Source: Spinacia oleracea (lineage: Eukaryota > Streptophyta > Magnoliopsida > Caryophyllales > Amaranthaceae). From it: 64,000 nt of DNA. The position numbers were made by a program, and so were the translations under genes. The stretch is from contig NC_079487.1 in assembly GCF_020520425.1 (NCBI RefSeq), positions 85,193,141-85,257,140 of the forward strand. Direction: 5' to 3'. This document shows, in pieces, positions 34,263 through 45,720 of the stretch (the first letter of the stretch is position 1; each line of letters starts with the position of its first letter). Below the pieces are notes generated by a model. That model made no database searches and had not been told where the DNA came from. It saw only the letters and a list, made by a program, of their open reading frames with translations.

Positions 34263-34924
34263 ACATATTATAATGGTTTGTTTATTTACTCTTTTTATCT
34301 TTATCAGACAAACGATTTGTGCAAAGACTTTAGAATAAAGTTTTAAATTTCAAAATTGTCTTACCAAACAAAATTTATTGAGTTTAGGGGTGAATTTGAG
34401 GCGGTTGTGGATACATGTGGGGTGATGAAGCGATGATGAATTTTTATTTTCTATCTCTCGAAACGAGGATTAGGATGGGTGTGTATCAATCCTATCGTGG
34501 ACGGCAGGGATGGGGATGAGAATTGTAGGTGGGTACATGTGTGAAGGACCACCCCGCCTTAAAGTCATCTCTAACTGAATCAAGTAAATGATGGGTAGGT
34601 ATTAAATGATCGGGTAATGAGGTTGATGGGGCGAGTGTGTGAGTACTAAGTGGATATTACTATTGAAGTGAAATGTGGTTGAGATAATTTTATGCTTGAC
34701 ACAAGTGGTGAATGAGAATGAAAATAATTTTTTTCTCTGTACCCTTATTTGTTTTAATTGTTTTAATAAATAAGATGCGTCGAATGAGCAATAACAAATT
34801 TATCCATCATTCATTTTAATTTGGAGAATATCTATAAGCTCTACTTTGATGATAATTGTCTACCAGATTTCATATAAATTTATATTTAGATTATAAACCG
34901 TGCATCGCACGGGTACTATACTAG

Positions 34925-36010
34925 TAGTACACTAAAAAGAAAGAATATCAGGAATTAAACGAAAAGAACAATAACTAAAACAGAAAAGAACAATCATATT
35001 AAAAACCAAAAATGTACTCCCTCCGTTCCTAAATAAGTGTCACATTTGGGCTCCGGCACGGTAATTAATAAAATTGTAAAGTGAGTAAGAGGTAATGATT
35101 AAGAATGTTTTTTTTTTGGGAAAGGATAAAATAGATAATTGTTTAATTGAATAAAGTACAAATAAAAGTAGATGTGGGGATTGAAAAGTGGAAAAGTGTA
35201 GAATGTGTAAGTAAAAGTAATCATGATTTATAGAAAAGTGTGAAAAGTGTATGGAAAAGTGGGAAAAGTATATGTTCAAAAATAGAAATGTGACACTTAT
35301 AAGGGAACACCAAATAAGGAAATGTGACACTTATTTAGGAACGGAGGGAGTACAAAGAAGAAAAAAATGTTTTCTCCTTGTTAATAAACTATAAAAAGAA
35401 CAAGTACTATAAAAAAGAACATGATAAATGCAACAGTAGAACAAAAAAAAAGTATCTACAATTAAAAAAAAAACTAGAAAAGAACAAATAATTCAAGAAC
35501 AAAAACAAAGATTTTATATACCTTGAAAAAATAATCATTTTCTTTTTCCTTATGAATCAAAAGAACAAAATGAAAGCAGAAAAGAACAACAAAAACATAA
35601 TAAAAAGAAGAAAAAAAACCCCAAAACATAAGTTTTTCTATGAAAAAATGGAATGTGGCAAGTAATTTCTCTCTCCTCAATATCTTTTATTAAAAAAAGT
35701 TAGAGAAGTTATTCTATAAAAACTGAAAAGTGACAGTTAATTTCTCTCTCCTCGTTGTATATTTTAAAAAAAATTAGAAAATAGATTAAAAAATAGATTA
35801 CTGGTTATAATGTCAAAAGCCCCCTGAACATCATCAACTAGACCTGGGAAAATCTCTTTCAACCTGCTACAAAGCATCTTATAAATTCTTTTATAGTAAA
35901 AATTTAAAAATACAATTAAAGTAAAAAACAGTAATAAAAATCAATTTTAAAAATAATAACAACAACGTTTTTACAAGCTAAAAAATAAAGAACATAATCA
36001 CTCATGAAAA
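34925..36010. repeat. Second, partial copy of the GAACA-rich element
   Basis: It resumes directly after the Helitron 3' end and resembles 19600-19800 word for word in places: aaacgaaaagaacaataact with aaacgaaaagaacattaact, and actataaaaagaacaa in both, followed by a caacag(a)..aacaaaaaaaaa stretch. A Stowaway MITE interrupts it at 35017-35350. Confidence 0.55.
35017..35350. mobile_element. Stowaway MITE, 334 bp
   Basis: ctccctccgttcctaaataa at the left and its exact inverse ttatttaggaacggagggag at the right, flanked by TA on both sides (35015-35016, 35351-35352). Confidence 0.92.
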
Positions 36011-39000
36011 GAACGAGCTAATTTTGATGCTACACGCATAAACACTGGCAAAGGATCAAGCAAGATCCCTTTGGAGTTAACCATTGGCAAGAACGAGCTA
36101 TATGCATCGTGGTTTGAAATGGCAACATGGATTGAAGACCATGAGTTGTTGCGTGGGAAATTAAAAATATTAATTTCTATGTACTAAGATACAGATGGAA
36201 AGTCATCCACATATCTGTGAAACTGCTTGGATAAGTAAAATCCAAACAAAACATCACTAGAAACCTATACAGTTGAAGTAAAAGTAATTATTGCCTAAGA
36301 AATAATGAAACATAGTTGTTTATGTTAAAGAGTTCTTCACTGAACTTGGGTAGATCACATGTCTGCTGACTTGATGGTTCTTCATTGCAAAATGGGTAGA
36401 ACCACTCTTGAAGCAAGAAAGACTAGATCACAAAATAAACATACTCAAAAGATCTTATCATCCTATCTCGAAAGGCATTCGATGAAAAGGATATTAAGAT
36501 TGGCAGAAGCATGATAACTAAACCTATGCAACAAGTGAGAAACAACACTCACATTGTGGAACTGGAAATCAAGCATAGCTTTGAATTCCATTAATTGTTT
36601 TAAAGATGGGTTAGAGGCCCATGGTTGTAAAACATTGGAGTTGAACATTTATCATATATGAAATGTATTTTCATATTCCATTTAATCTTGGTTTAGTATT
36701 AAATGATGAGTCCTTTCAATTTGATAATATATATATATTCAAGATAGATTGTTAGGACCAGTCTTGTGACTAAGAAATGTCTATCAAGTGAACTTGAATG
36801 TCAAAAGTTGAAAATGGTCCCTGGTCGGAAGTTTTCTGTAAAGGTGGACACATAGAAAATGCTAGACGACTATAGTGCAAGATGACTAGTAGTTGTGTTT
36901 CTTGAACTATATGGACATGGAAATGTCGCAATCATTTGCATAGATACTTACTTGAAAACGCTTAGGTAATCACCTATCAAACAAAGTCTAACCTCAAGAT
37001 CACAAGATTGGGATTGTCCTCCTATAAATCAGGATGAGATGTTGAAGGTTGTACAAGGCCACTTGGAGAGCTAGAAACTGAAAAATGCATGGTCGTGCTC
37101 AGATGAATCATAGGCTACGATTATCTGTTTATTTGATCAGTTGAACTCTGAAACCGAGAAATACCTATGGACATAATAAGGATGACTACTCTTACCTTAT
37201 GTTCATGAGCAGGCATCAAACGACAAAGGAATTAGGAAATGCACACTTGTCCTTAAGGACAAGTGGGAGACTAAAGGAAATAATGCCCTTGGTCCAAGTA
37301 TACATTTAATGTTAATTCTAATAAATGCGGTTCAGTATTAATTAACAAGTTAATAATCCAGTGAGATAAAGGGAACTGAATGTCAAACTAGAGGCCGCTT
37401 CAGTTCAAGTGGAATTAATAATATTAATCCACGACTTACTCTTGACTGAACCCGTAGGGTCACACAAATAGTACGTGAACCGATCAAGTATTTAATTGAA
37501 TATATTATTCATATAGTGCTCCATTTATGAACATTCGGAAACGACGGATCTCGGTTCCAGTGGGAGATGATATCGTCAAAAGGCAAAGTAAAGAATACTC
37601 CGGAAATGATGATATTGCCGGAAACGGAAATATGGTCATGACGGAAATATAAATTATCCAAGTCGTAGATGTTGCCAGAAACGCAAACATGGTTCGTATC
37701 GGAAAATATTATCGGAAATAGAAACATTGCCGGAATCGGAAATATTGCAGGAAATGGAAATATTACCAGAATCGGGAATATTGTCGGAAAAGTAAATTAT
37801 TTATGGAATCGGAAATATTAACGGAAACGTAAATATTTGTTCGAAACGGAAATGGATTCCGGAATCGGAAAACGAATCGGAAGCTTTACGAGTGATAAGC
37901 CGGCAAGCGAGTCGGCCCATCGCTCGACAAGCAAGCAAGGCAGAAGCAACACCATGGGCCGCGCCAATTAAGCAAGCAAGGCAGCAGCACCATGGGCCGC
38001 GCCAAGTAAGCAAGACAACAGCGCCATGGGCCGCGCCAAGGGCCGCGCCAAGCAAGCAAGGCAGCAGCAGCTCCATGGGTCGCGCCAGGCCAGCGAGCTG
38101 AGCAAAGCAACAGCAATGCAGGCCCGCCAAGGCAAGGCCGCAGCGCGCTAGGCCTTCGGCCAGCTGCGGCTGTGGCTGGGCCTAGGCAGGCACGCGCACC
38201 AACATGGCTCGTTGTGGCTGCGATGAGTTGCTTAGTCTTGGGCTCCAAGAAAAGTCCGATTGCTTAATTCCCAAATAACCTTGGATTAAGTATTCCTAAT
38301 CCTACTGGAACTGATTTAATTAAGAGTTTAATTAATGTTACAATTCTAATTGGATAAGAATTTCAATCCTAGTAGGTTTGGTAATTCTCTTCCTAGTAAG
38401 ACTCAAATTCCTTATTTTCTACCCTATAAATATGAGGCTAGGCCCTCATAATTAAACTCATCAATTATATTGAAAATCATATTCTTTACTTACATTGTGT
38501 TCAAGGGAGAACATAATAAAGCCTAACCCGAATACATAAAACCTTAAGTAAAATCCTAGTTGGTTAAACCTAAGGCGGATACGAACGTGCTGTGGACTTT
38601 CTACGGAGGGGCAACGTTTGGGGCTCTTGATATGTGTGTTTTATATAGTGTTTTTACCCCCGTCCCTTAGTACTTTTATGCGTCAAATGAGCTCTTAGGA
38701 GCCGTTTTTAGTACTAATATGTGTTTTCGAGTGTGCCTTGAGTTTCAGGACTACTTAGTGAGAAATTGGTCTTTTTGGACCGGTTTCATGATGATTTAGG
38801 CCACTACGCGATCTCGAGAGAGTTCGGGACAATTATCGTCGACTTGCAGGAGCCTTAGATGCTCATGGTTGAGCCCCGGAAGTTAGACTCGGTGTTACGG
38901 ACAAAAGACGGATCGTTTAGCTTTCCGCCCGATTGATCTCCTCTCGCCCACCGGGTGAGTAAGTGATGGTTGCTGCAGTCATAGGGCGCCCGACGGGCGG

Positions 39001-40203
39001 GTATCTGCCCGGTCGCCACCGGGCGCGCATCAGATGGAGGAATGGAAGAATCTCTCTTCGCCCGGCGGGCGAAAGCTGCCCGACCGGGCGCGTGCCGAAG
39101 TTTTCTAGAGTGTCTCCCTCCGCCCGGCGGGCCGACCTGCGCCCGACGGGAGAATTTCGAGCTGGTCGCGACGACAACCCTAGGCGGTTTTTCGCGCTTT
39201 GTTTTTCCGGTTTTCCTTTATTATTTTGGGCAAACTATAAATACTAAGCTTCTTTATTTTAGTTGCGATCTCAATTCCTGGTATTGAAACCCTTAGTTTT
39301 ATTTCCCCTAGTTGAATTCTCTCTCTAAATTTATGCAAACACTTAGTTTAATTTTGAATAAAAATCGAAGCTTTCATTTTCCATTGTTCTTGAATTAGGT
39401 ATTGCTCTTATTTTTATTCATTGTATTGCTTTAATAATGCTTTCAATTATGATTATCACTTTGTTTATTGTTAATATGCTTGAGTAGTCTAATTTCTAGG
39501 GTTGGGGATCCATGAATAATATGAAGGGATGATTGAATAATTGTGATTGTTGGCACTGTAATTGATTCCTCTTGATTGGTTTATTTCACTATGCAATTAG
39601 ATTTGCGCAGGTTTAATTGTGATAGTCATGCAATATCAAGTTAAGATTCGAGAGATGCAATTTGATGTTTAGGCTTGTGTCAATAGGTCGAATTAGAGTT
39701 AATACGTAGCGAGAGCCCGTTAATTCTAAGTCTATGATTAGTATCGATTCGAGAGAGCATGCTAGTCTAATTAATTACTTTGTCGATTATCGTGATTGTT
39801 TATCGTCCTGGATTGTTATTTGTTGGTGAACCTATGCCCTAGATTCCTTAATATCTTGATTCTTAATTGTTTAATTATCGTCGTAGTCTTAGCAAACCAT
39901 CAACCAAACTCTTGTTATCAATAGTCTTGATTAATTGATTAATAGTAGAAAGAACGCTTGTTTCCCTATGGATTCGATCCTGACTTCCCTTGCTATTTAG
40001 CTAGTGATTTTAGGTTTATTTTTGATTAGGTGATACGACTTTAGCCTGTCAGCTCTAAAGACTTGTTTTTTTTTATAGGGAAGACACGCATCACATTGTA
40101 TGTAACCTAAATTATGCTAATTGACTATGTGGCAATTAATTTGGTTTCTGACTTCATGGTTTTTCCGCATGAATTATATTATTGTATTATTCATAACCTA
40201 ACA
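36011..40203 (+). mobile_element. Copia-3: 5'-truncated copia element with decayed pol, plus orientation
   Basis: 36011-36660 matches the reverse complement of the decayed pol of Copia-2 (51170-51850). 36661-37252 matches the copia 3' untranslated region, ending in the PPT aagtgggagac. The 3' LTR starts at 37254 (taaaggaaataatgccc) and ends with cataacctaaca at 40203. It is split by a solo LTR at 38628-40051. Copia-3 is more diverged than Copia-1 and -2. Its left border has no LTR, so it is truncated. Confidence 0.8.
38628..40051 (+). mobile_element. Ty3/gypsy (probably Athila-type) solo LTR, 1424 bp
   Basis: It starts tgatatgtgtgttttatata, ends agcctgtca, and is flanked by the duplication gctct (38623-38627, 40052-40056). 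The flanks join to give the copia LTR sequence seen elsewhere (…ggag/ggct..ctaaagacttg). It has no internal retroelement sequence. A block of cgcccgacgggcg-type words lies at 38940-39150. Athila-type assignment rests on its length and start and is inference. Confidence 0.8.
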
Positions 40204-40244
40204 ATTCCACCAATCATTTTAAAGTACATTAATTGCAAAGCAAT

Positions 40245-40430
40245 CAACATTACTGACTTAAGCTTCGGAGGGGTGATACTCGGACCACCCCTGAGGCTAG
40301 TTAACCCATTCTATTATGGAGGTTACAGCCGGATCCAAGAAGTACACTCCCAGGTGAGGCCTTCCAACCGTTCCAAGTCCTCAACCGTAACAAAAGGAGT
40401 ATTTAGAATTCTGGATTTAGGGAAACAATG
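40245..40430 (+). mobile_element. Fragment of a Tat-like gypsy LTR
   Basis: ctgacttaagcttcggaggg, then accacccctgaggctag, parallels the block from 2081 in the left-edge gypsy LTR. Only about 180 bp is recognisable. Confidence 0.45.
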
Positions 40431-40510
40431 ATAAAATCTTTAATCTTTTTTAAGTGAAATAAAGTTTAAAATTACCAAAAAAAAACAAGGGATTTAGTGA
40501 AATAAATTGT

Positions 40511-40620
40511 CAGTTGTTTGCCAAGATCAACAACAACGTCTTGGGAGCTAAATTTCTTGTCAGAATGGCTTCCACAAAACACACAAACCCGCTTGAATTT
40601 ATCTCTTCCACTCTTGAATA
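40511..40620 (-). pseudogene. LOG (cytokinin riboside 5'-monophosphate phosphoribohydrolase) exon fragment
   Basis: The minus-strand frame gives KFKRVCVFCGSHSDKKFSSQ and then DVVVDLGKQL. LOG proteins, which release active cytokinin bases, begin with this F-R-R/K-I/V-CVFCGSS-GKK-YQDAA-LG-EL pattern. No in-frame ATG or good splice donor follows (CAACTG is followed by ACA), and the PGGxGTxxE catalytic part is absent. It is a short displaced or decayed piece. Confidence 0.6.
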
Positions 40621-40639
40621 ATTTTGCGTAATTTGTTAA

Positions 40640-41081
40640 ACTAACCTCATTATATTACTGAATTGCAGGTTATCATGAAATATGGCGTGTATGATGATGT
40701 TACCTGAAGTTTTGGCATGGTGGGAGTGGGACGATGAAAAAGGGGAAGCGGAGGAGGGGAGTTGAAGGTGAAGGAATTATAAGAACCAAAATGAATAAAT
40801 GATGGAATTAAAAGAGAAAAATAAAGTTAAAAAAGAAACAAAAATAAAAACTTGACATGTCATACTTACCATTGCCACGTCATACCTGCTACCTATTATA
40901 ACCAGTCAAAATTTAATGCAAATTGATAAAAATAGATTGGTATAAAAGGTTAACTTAATTAGATACAATCTAAAGTTATACTTATTAATAATAAACAGAG
41001 CAAAGGTTGACTTATTCTCATTAATTTTTCCTATAAAAAAGTACAAATTAATTAAGTATTCTCTTACTATTTTCCGTCTTT
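40640..41081. other. AT-rich DNA without recognised genes
   Basis: Lies between the LOG scrap and the Athila gag. No feature that I can support. Confidence 0.4.
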
Positions 41082-41131
41082 TGCAATAGAAGGCATGATT
41101 GCTACCAAAGGCAATCATGCCTTCTATTGCA
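41082..41131. repeat. Perfect 21-bp inverted repeat at the Athila gag breakpoint
   Basis: tgcaatagaaggcatgattg(c) and its exact inverse are separated by 8 bases (taccaaag). The right arm is gag coding sequence (…IMPSIAAE). The left arm lies just outside, at the 5' truncation point. Confidence 0.9.
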
Positions 41132-42412
41132 GCTGAGACCTTCAAGATTGAGCCTGCATTGATTAACATGATTGAGAGACGCCAGTACGGTGGGGAACCA
41201 GGTGAAGATCCGAATCTTCACATTCAGTCCTTCATCCAATACTGTTCCACCATCAAGCAAAAGGGATTGACTCCGGAGCAGACTACGGAGATACTTTTCC
41301 CGTTCTCTCTGAGTGGGAAAGCAAAGTTGTGGATTAATGGGTTGAATCGGGCGGCTATGAAAATCACTAATTGGGAGTCCTTGGCCCTTGCATTCTATGT
41401 TAAATATTTCCCACCTGAGAAGACAGCTCGTCTGAGGGGTCAGATAATTTCTATTTCTCAACAAGCAGATGAGAGTTTGTTCGAGGTCTGGGAGAGATTC
41501 AAGGACTTGCAGAGAGAGTGCCCGCACCATGGTTTGGATGATTGGTTCTTGATTCAGCAGTTTTATAATGGTTTGGGTAATGAGTCTAGGTGTATTCTGG
41601 ATTCAACTGCCAGTGGGAGATTCATGCAACTTGAGGTGCCTATAGCTATGGAAGTGATTGAGGAGATAACCATTCATAATGCCCAGTATGGGAATCCTAG
41701 AGGTCTATCTAACAAGGGTGGTAAGCATGATTTGAATTCTATAGAACAATTAACTGCCCAATTGAATGCTTTACATTATAAGTTTGATAATATGCAAGCA
41801 ACAAATGCTCAATCTGCCCAACCTGTTAGTGTAGCTGCAATGAGTGCCCAATCTGCTACTGTCTGTGAAAGTTGTGGAATTTCTGGTCATTATGCACAAG
41901 AATGTAGGAGCTCTATTGAACAATGTAACGCATTCCAGTCCTACAAACAAAATAACCCATTCTCCAACTCTTACAATGAGGGCTACAAAAACAACCCTCT
42001 ACTATCCTACAGGAGCAACAATATCCAGAACCCTCACCAAGTCCAACATCCACCACCACAACAACCATACCAAGCCCCACAACACACAATCCTACCAACC
42101 ACGGAACAATTACAACCAACTGTCTAGTGGACCACCCGGGTTCCCTAGACAACACACATCACCTCCACCACCACAACCTCAAGCCACACAGTCTGACCCT
42201 ATGCTAGTAGAGATGAGAAATATGATGCTACAAATGCAAAAATCTCTAAGTGAAAAGGATACGAAAATCGATGCTCTTACTGCTCACAACAAGATCATTG
42301 ATACACAGTTGGCACAGTTGGCTACTACTATTGCAGGGAGGTCCCCTGGCCAACTCCCTTCACAGCCTGTAAATAGGGAAACTGCAAATGCTATTACATT
42401 GAGAAGTGGTAG
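41099..42412 (+). pseudogene. Athila-like Ty3/gypsy gag, 5'-truncated, frame-shifted and interrupted
   Basis: The Retrotrans_gag core is clear: EPALINMIERRQYGG, EDPNLHIQSFIQYC, LFPFSLSGKAKLWINGL, KYFPPEKTARLRGQI, ESLFEVWERFKDLQRECPHH and FYNGLGNESRCILDSTASG. A CCHC knuckle follows (CESCGISGHYAQEC). The first frame stops at 42127. A one-base shift near 42080 continues the protein in the next frame (QPRNNYNQ...GFPRQH, then NMMLQMQKSLSEKDTKIDAL, then ETANAITLRSGS), typical of the gag C-terminus of Athila. It is cut at 42412 by the LTR of another element. The downstream pol is not in the window. Confidence 0.88.
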
Positions 42413-45400
42413 TGTAACAGCCCGCTCTCTACGAGCTGCTAATTAGAATAGCCTATTAAACAGTAATCAAACTTAACTCTTAATCCACCAAGGATTAAAC
42501 CAATCTCATCAACAACTCTCATAATTAACCTAAGAATATTCACAAATAAAACTATTACAACCTTATTCAATTCATACAATCCAGCTAGCACATCTCTTTC
42601 CCCCGTTCACGATCCTTATTTTAACTTCGGCATTTACTAAACCTACAAAGTCACTACATAAGAAACTGCCCCCACCAGGACAGGTTCAAAGAACAAAGTC
42701 AGGGAAACTGAGTACACACTGTCCAATCTGAAACTCATTTTGGTGGCTTAAAACATGATATCATGATTTATTTATTTGTAAGGTAAAACTCATTTGATAC
42801 GATCATCATTCGTATTTCAAATCAAGCTCTGTAAACAAAATGCAAGAACTTAAATCATTTCACATAAATCTATAAATCATAACTGTAATATTCATAGTTG
42901 ATTAAATAAATTAAGCAAATGCTTCAGACTCATTCACTAGGTATGCAAAAGATGTTCATATCATAAGAGGTCTTCAAATCCACTATTCAACATAGTCAAA
43001 CTTTAACATATATTTTGAGAAGTATCCATCATGGATTCACAATTCGTCTCTCACGATTTTAATTATGAACCTAAGCTCAGTGCAAACACATCTCGACCTG
43101 TAATAGCCACTAATGATTCTTCGTACTAAATCTCTCAAACCTAACTATACACATATATATTCTTTCGAAGATATTGAAACTCCAATTCGTATCGATCTGG
43201 ATAATTTATTTTTGAAATAGTATCAAAAGACTAGTATAACCTTTTCAAAAGAGTAACTATAAGTTATTGATATTCCAAAACCATAACTTTTTCAAAATTA
43301 CTTCTTACAAATGATAAATAACGTATCAAAATCACACTTTAAATCTTGCAAACAATATATGTTTGATATTCCAAAACACATAAACACACTTATTTTTTCA
43401 CAATATTTGCTTATTCTAGCAAATTCTAACACAGTTTGTCTTTAAAACTTATAAACTAACTAGGGGAAGAGAACACGAATAGAGACGGGTTGAATAACCA
43501 ATGTCTCCAAACTTTTAGGGGTCGTCACCCACCTTTTTGTTAGGTTATGATACATATGACAATACATAAATCATGCGGAAAAACCATAAAGCCAGGAAAG
43601 CATATTATTTACACATAATCATTTAGCATAATTTAGGAGCATACACTTTGTAGCGTGCCCTCCCTAGCTGCGCCCGAACCGAACAAGAACAAGTCTTTAG
43701 GATTCCAAATGTCGTCCCTCCGTAGATAGTCCACAGTACGTCCGGATCCGCCTCAAGATTGACCAACTAGAATCGCCCTTAAGGTGCTAGGAATTTTCGG
43801 CTATTGTTGTGCAAGTGTATGGCTGAATTTTCTTTCAAAAACTTACCCTTTGAATACTTCAACCGTCACTGTAAATAATGACCCTAGGCACTTATTTATA
43901 GAGGTATGAAAAAGGAACTGGAATCCTATTAGGATACTAATTAATTTAATTAGAATCCTGCTAGGACTCTATTTAAATAAACTTTATCTAATAGGTTTAG
44001 GATTTAATCTTTTATCGAATCCCGATAGCTTTAGGATTCACACACGAGCATCGCACGAGCACCGTACACCCGCGCAGGCCTTGCGGCCCACGCTGAGCGC
44101 ACAGCGCTCGGCCCATGCTGCTGTCCGCGCGCGCCCATGGCTTCGGCTGGGCCTGGCTTGCGCTGGACCTGGTCGAGGCTTTGGCGTGTGTTGGTGATGC
44201 GCGTGGCTTGCTGGGCGATGGCCTGGCTTTGTGCTGGGCCTTCGTTTAGCGAGCCTCGTCCGATGCTAATTCGTACGATACACTTCCGATTAAATTCCTG
44301 ATTTCGGAATTCATTTCCGATACGAACAATATTTAATATTTCTGATTCCGGAATTAAATTCCGTTTCGAACAAATATTTAATATTTCCGTTTCCGGAATT
44401 ATTTTTCGATTCCGATAATATTTCCGATCCTGACAATATTTCCATTTCCGGCAATATTTCCGATTCCGGCAATATTTCCATTTCCGATAATATTTTTCGA
44501 TACGTACCATGTTTCCGTTTCCGGCAAAATCTACGACTTGGATAATATTTATATTTCCGATACGATCCATATTTCCGTTTCCGGAAATATCATCGTTTCC
44601 GGAGTATTCATTTCTTGCTTGTGACGATCTCAGCTCCCACTAAAACCAAGATCCGTCGATTCCGAATATCCATAGATAGAGTATTTAATGCTACTAGTCT
44701 TATATGCACGCGATGCGTGCGGGTATATTAAAAAAAATTGTGTTATTATATATATCACCCCAAAATTTAGGCAATAAAAATTATTAATAAAGTTCGTCTT
44801 AATAAAAGTATGCATCACATAGATAAAATTTATGCTATTATATTGTTCACAGAGTTTATCGGATCCATTCCAATAGATAGCCCATTCCAAAGCAATATTA
44901 GAATCCATAGCAATATTTGCTACTGAAATTAATAATCCGTAGAAAATCTTTTACTACGGCTCTTACCTAACAACTTTCTGAAGGTACTACACCCTGCACT
45001 ACAATAATCTGCTACGAAATAATGTGTTTTCTTCTTGGTCAACATTCGTTTTTGAGCTAAAACTGAATAATTCAATGGCATAAACCCAATACCTATCACA
45101 AAAGCAGGAATATGTAAGAACAATGAAGTTAATACAACAATAGTAATTTTCAAGTTCAAAAAGCATCCTCTACCTACTAAATTCCCTACAATTTACAAAA
45201 AACCAACCTCCCCAAACATACATGAAACCTTGTTGTGCGCATTTAGGTACATTTCCATCCAAAAGACATTTCCAACCAACAGTATATTCCAAGACATCAA
45301 GGTTATCAGTGTTCCGTAGTCATTTGTTGAGAAAGTAGCTGGAATTGTGCTCGGAGAAGTTTCACTTGGTTTACTGTCTCATCGAGATATTTTGTTCTTT

Positions 45401-45451
45401 TAGATTTATCGAACTAAGTTCGATGATACGATTGTCGTGCTCTGATTGAGC

Positions 45452-45522
45452 CCTTTTACCTCTTGTGCTTGCATCATGCTTCTCAACCTTTTACCTCTTG
45501 TGCTTGCATCAGGCTTCTCCAA
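45452..45522. repeat. Short tandem duplication in the Helitron (2 x about 36 bp)
   Basis: ccttttacctcttgtgcttg followed by catcatgcttctc or catcaggcttctc, twice in a row. Confidence 0.8.
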
Positions 45523-45543
45523 ATATGACTTGGTAGCCAAGCC

Positions 45544-45720
45544 TAGGAGTGTGCACCGGTCCAAAACCGGTCCGGACCGGACCTGAACCGGAATGGTCCT
45601 GAACTGGAATCACCAAATTTCTTGGTCCGGTGTCCGGACCGGTATAATTCCGGTCCAGACCTGATTATTCCGGTCTATTCCAGTTTTAGTCCGGTTGGAC
45701 CTGATTTTTCATTAAAAAAA
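45544..45720. repeat. CCGG-rich hAT-like terminal segment
   Basis: taggagtgtgcaccggtcca, then dense repeats of ccggacc/ggtccgg. Plant hAT elements often start (C/T)AGGGGTGTNCA with such subterminal repeats. I did not find the opposite end. Confidence 0.35.

Larger units (their letters stand above)
22142..34924 (+). mobile_element. Helitron (about 2.4 kb), split by Copia-1
   Basis: The 5' end tctatatattatactaaaag follows an A (a start four bases earlier is also possible). The 3' end is the hairpin ccgtgc-atc-gcacgg (34898-34912), then gtactatactag ending at 34924 and followed by T. Removing Copia-1 and one TSD copy leaves about 2.37 kb. Two diverged direct copies of a roughly 350-bp segment lie left and right of Copia-1 (about 23240-23500 and 34262-34560). 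A second Helitron-like 5' start lies at about 22972 (ttatactaaaagagtgg, then aaatcaatgtggtgatg). No Rep/helicase gene. The host sequence on both sides is GAACA-rich DNA. Confidence 0.7.

Noticed and set aside
37801..38248. 109- and 120-aa minus-strand ORFs (Ala/Leu/Cys-rich)
   Set aside because: Within the Copia-3 LTR. The GC-rich gcaagcaaggcagcagc repeats explain them.
38917..39287. ORFs rich in Arg/Pro/Gly in both strands
   Set aside because: Within the solo LTR and due to cgcccgacgggcg-type repeats.
44929..45159. 76-aa minus-strand ORF with a hydrophobic N-terminus inside the Helitron
   Set aside because: Could be another captured piece, but I recognise no family and see no splice or start context.
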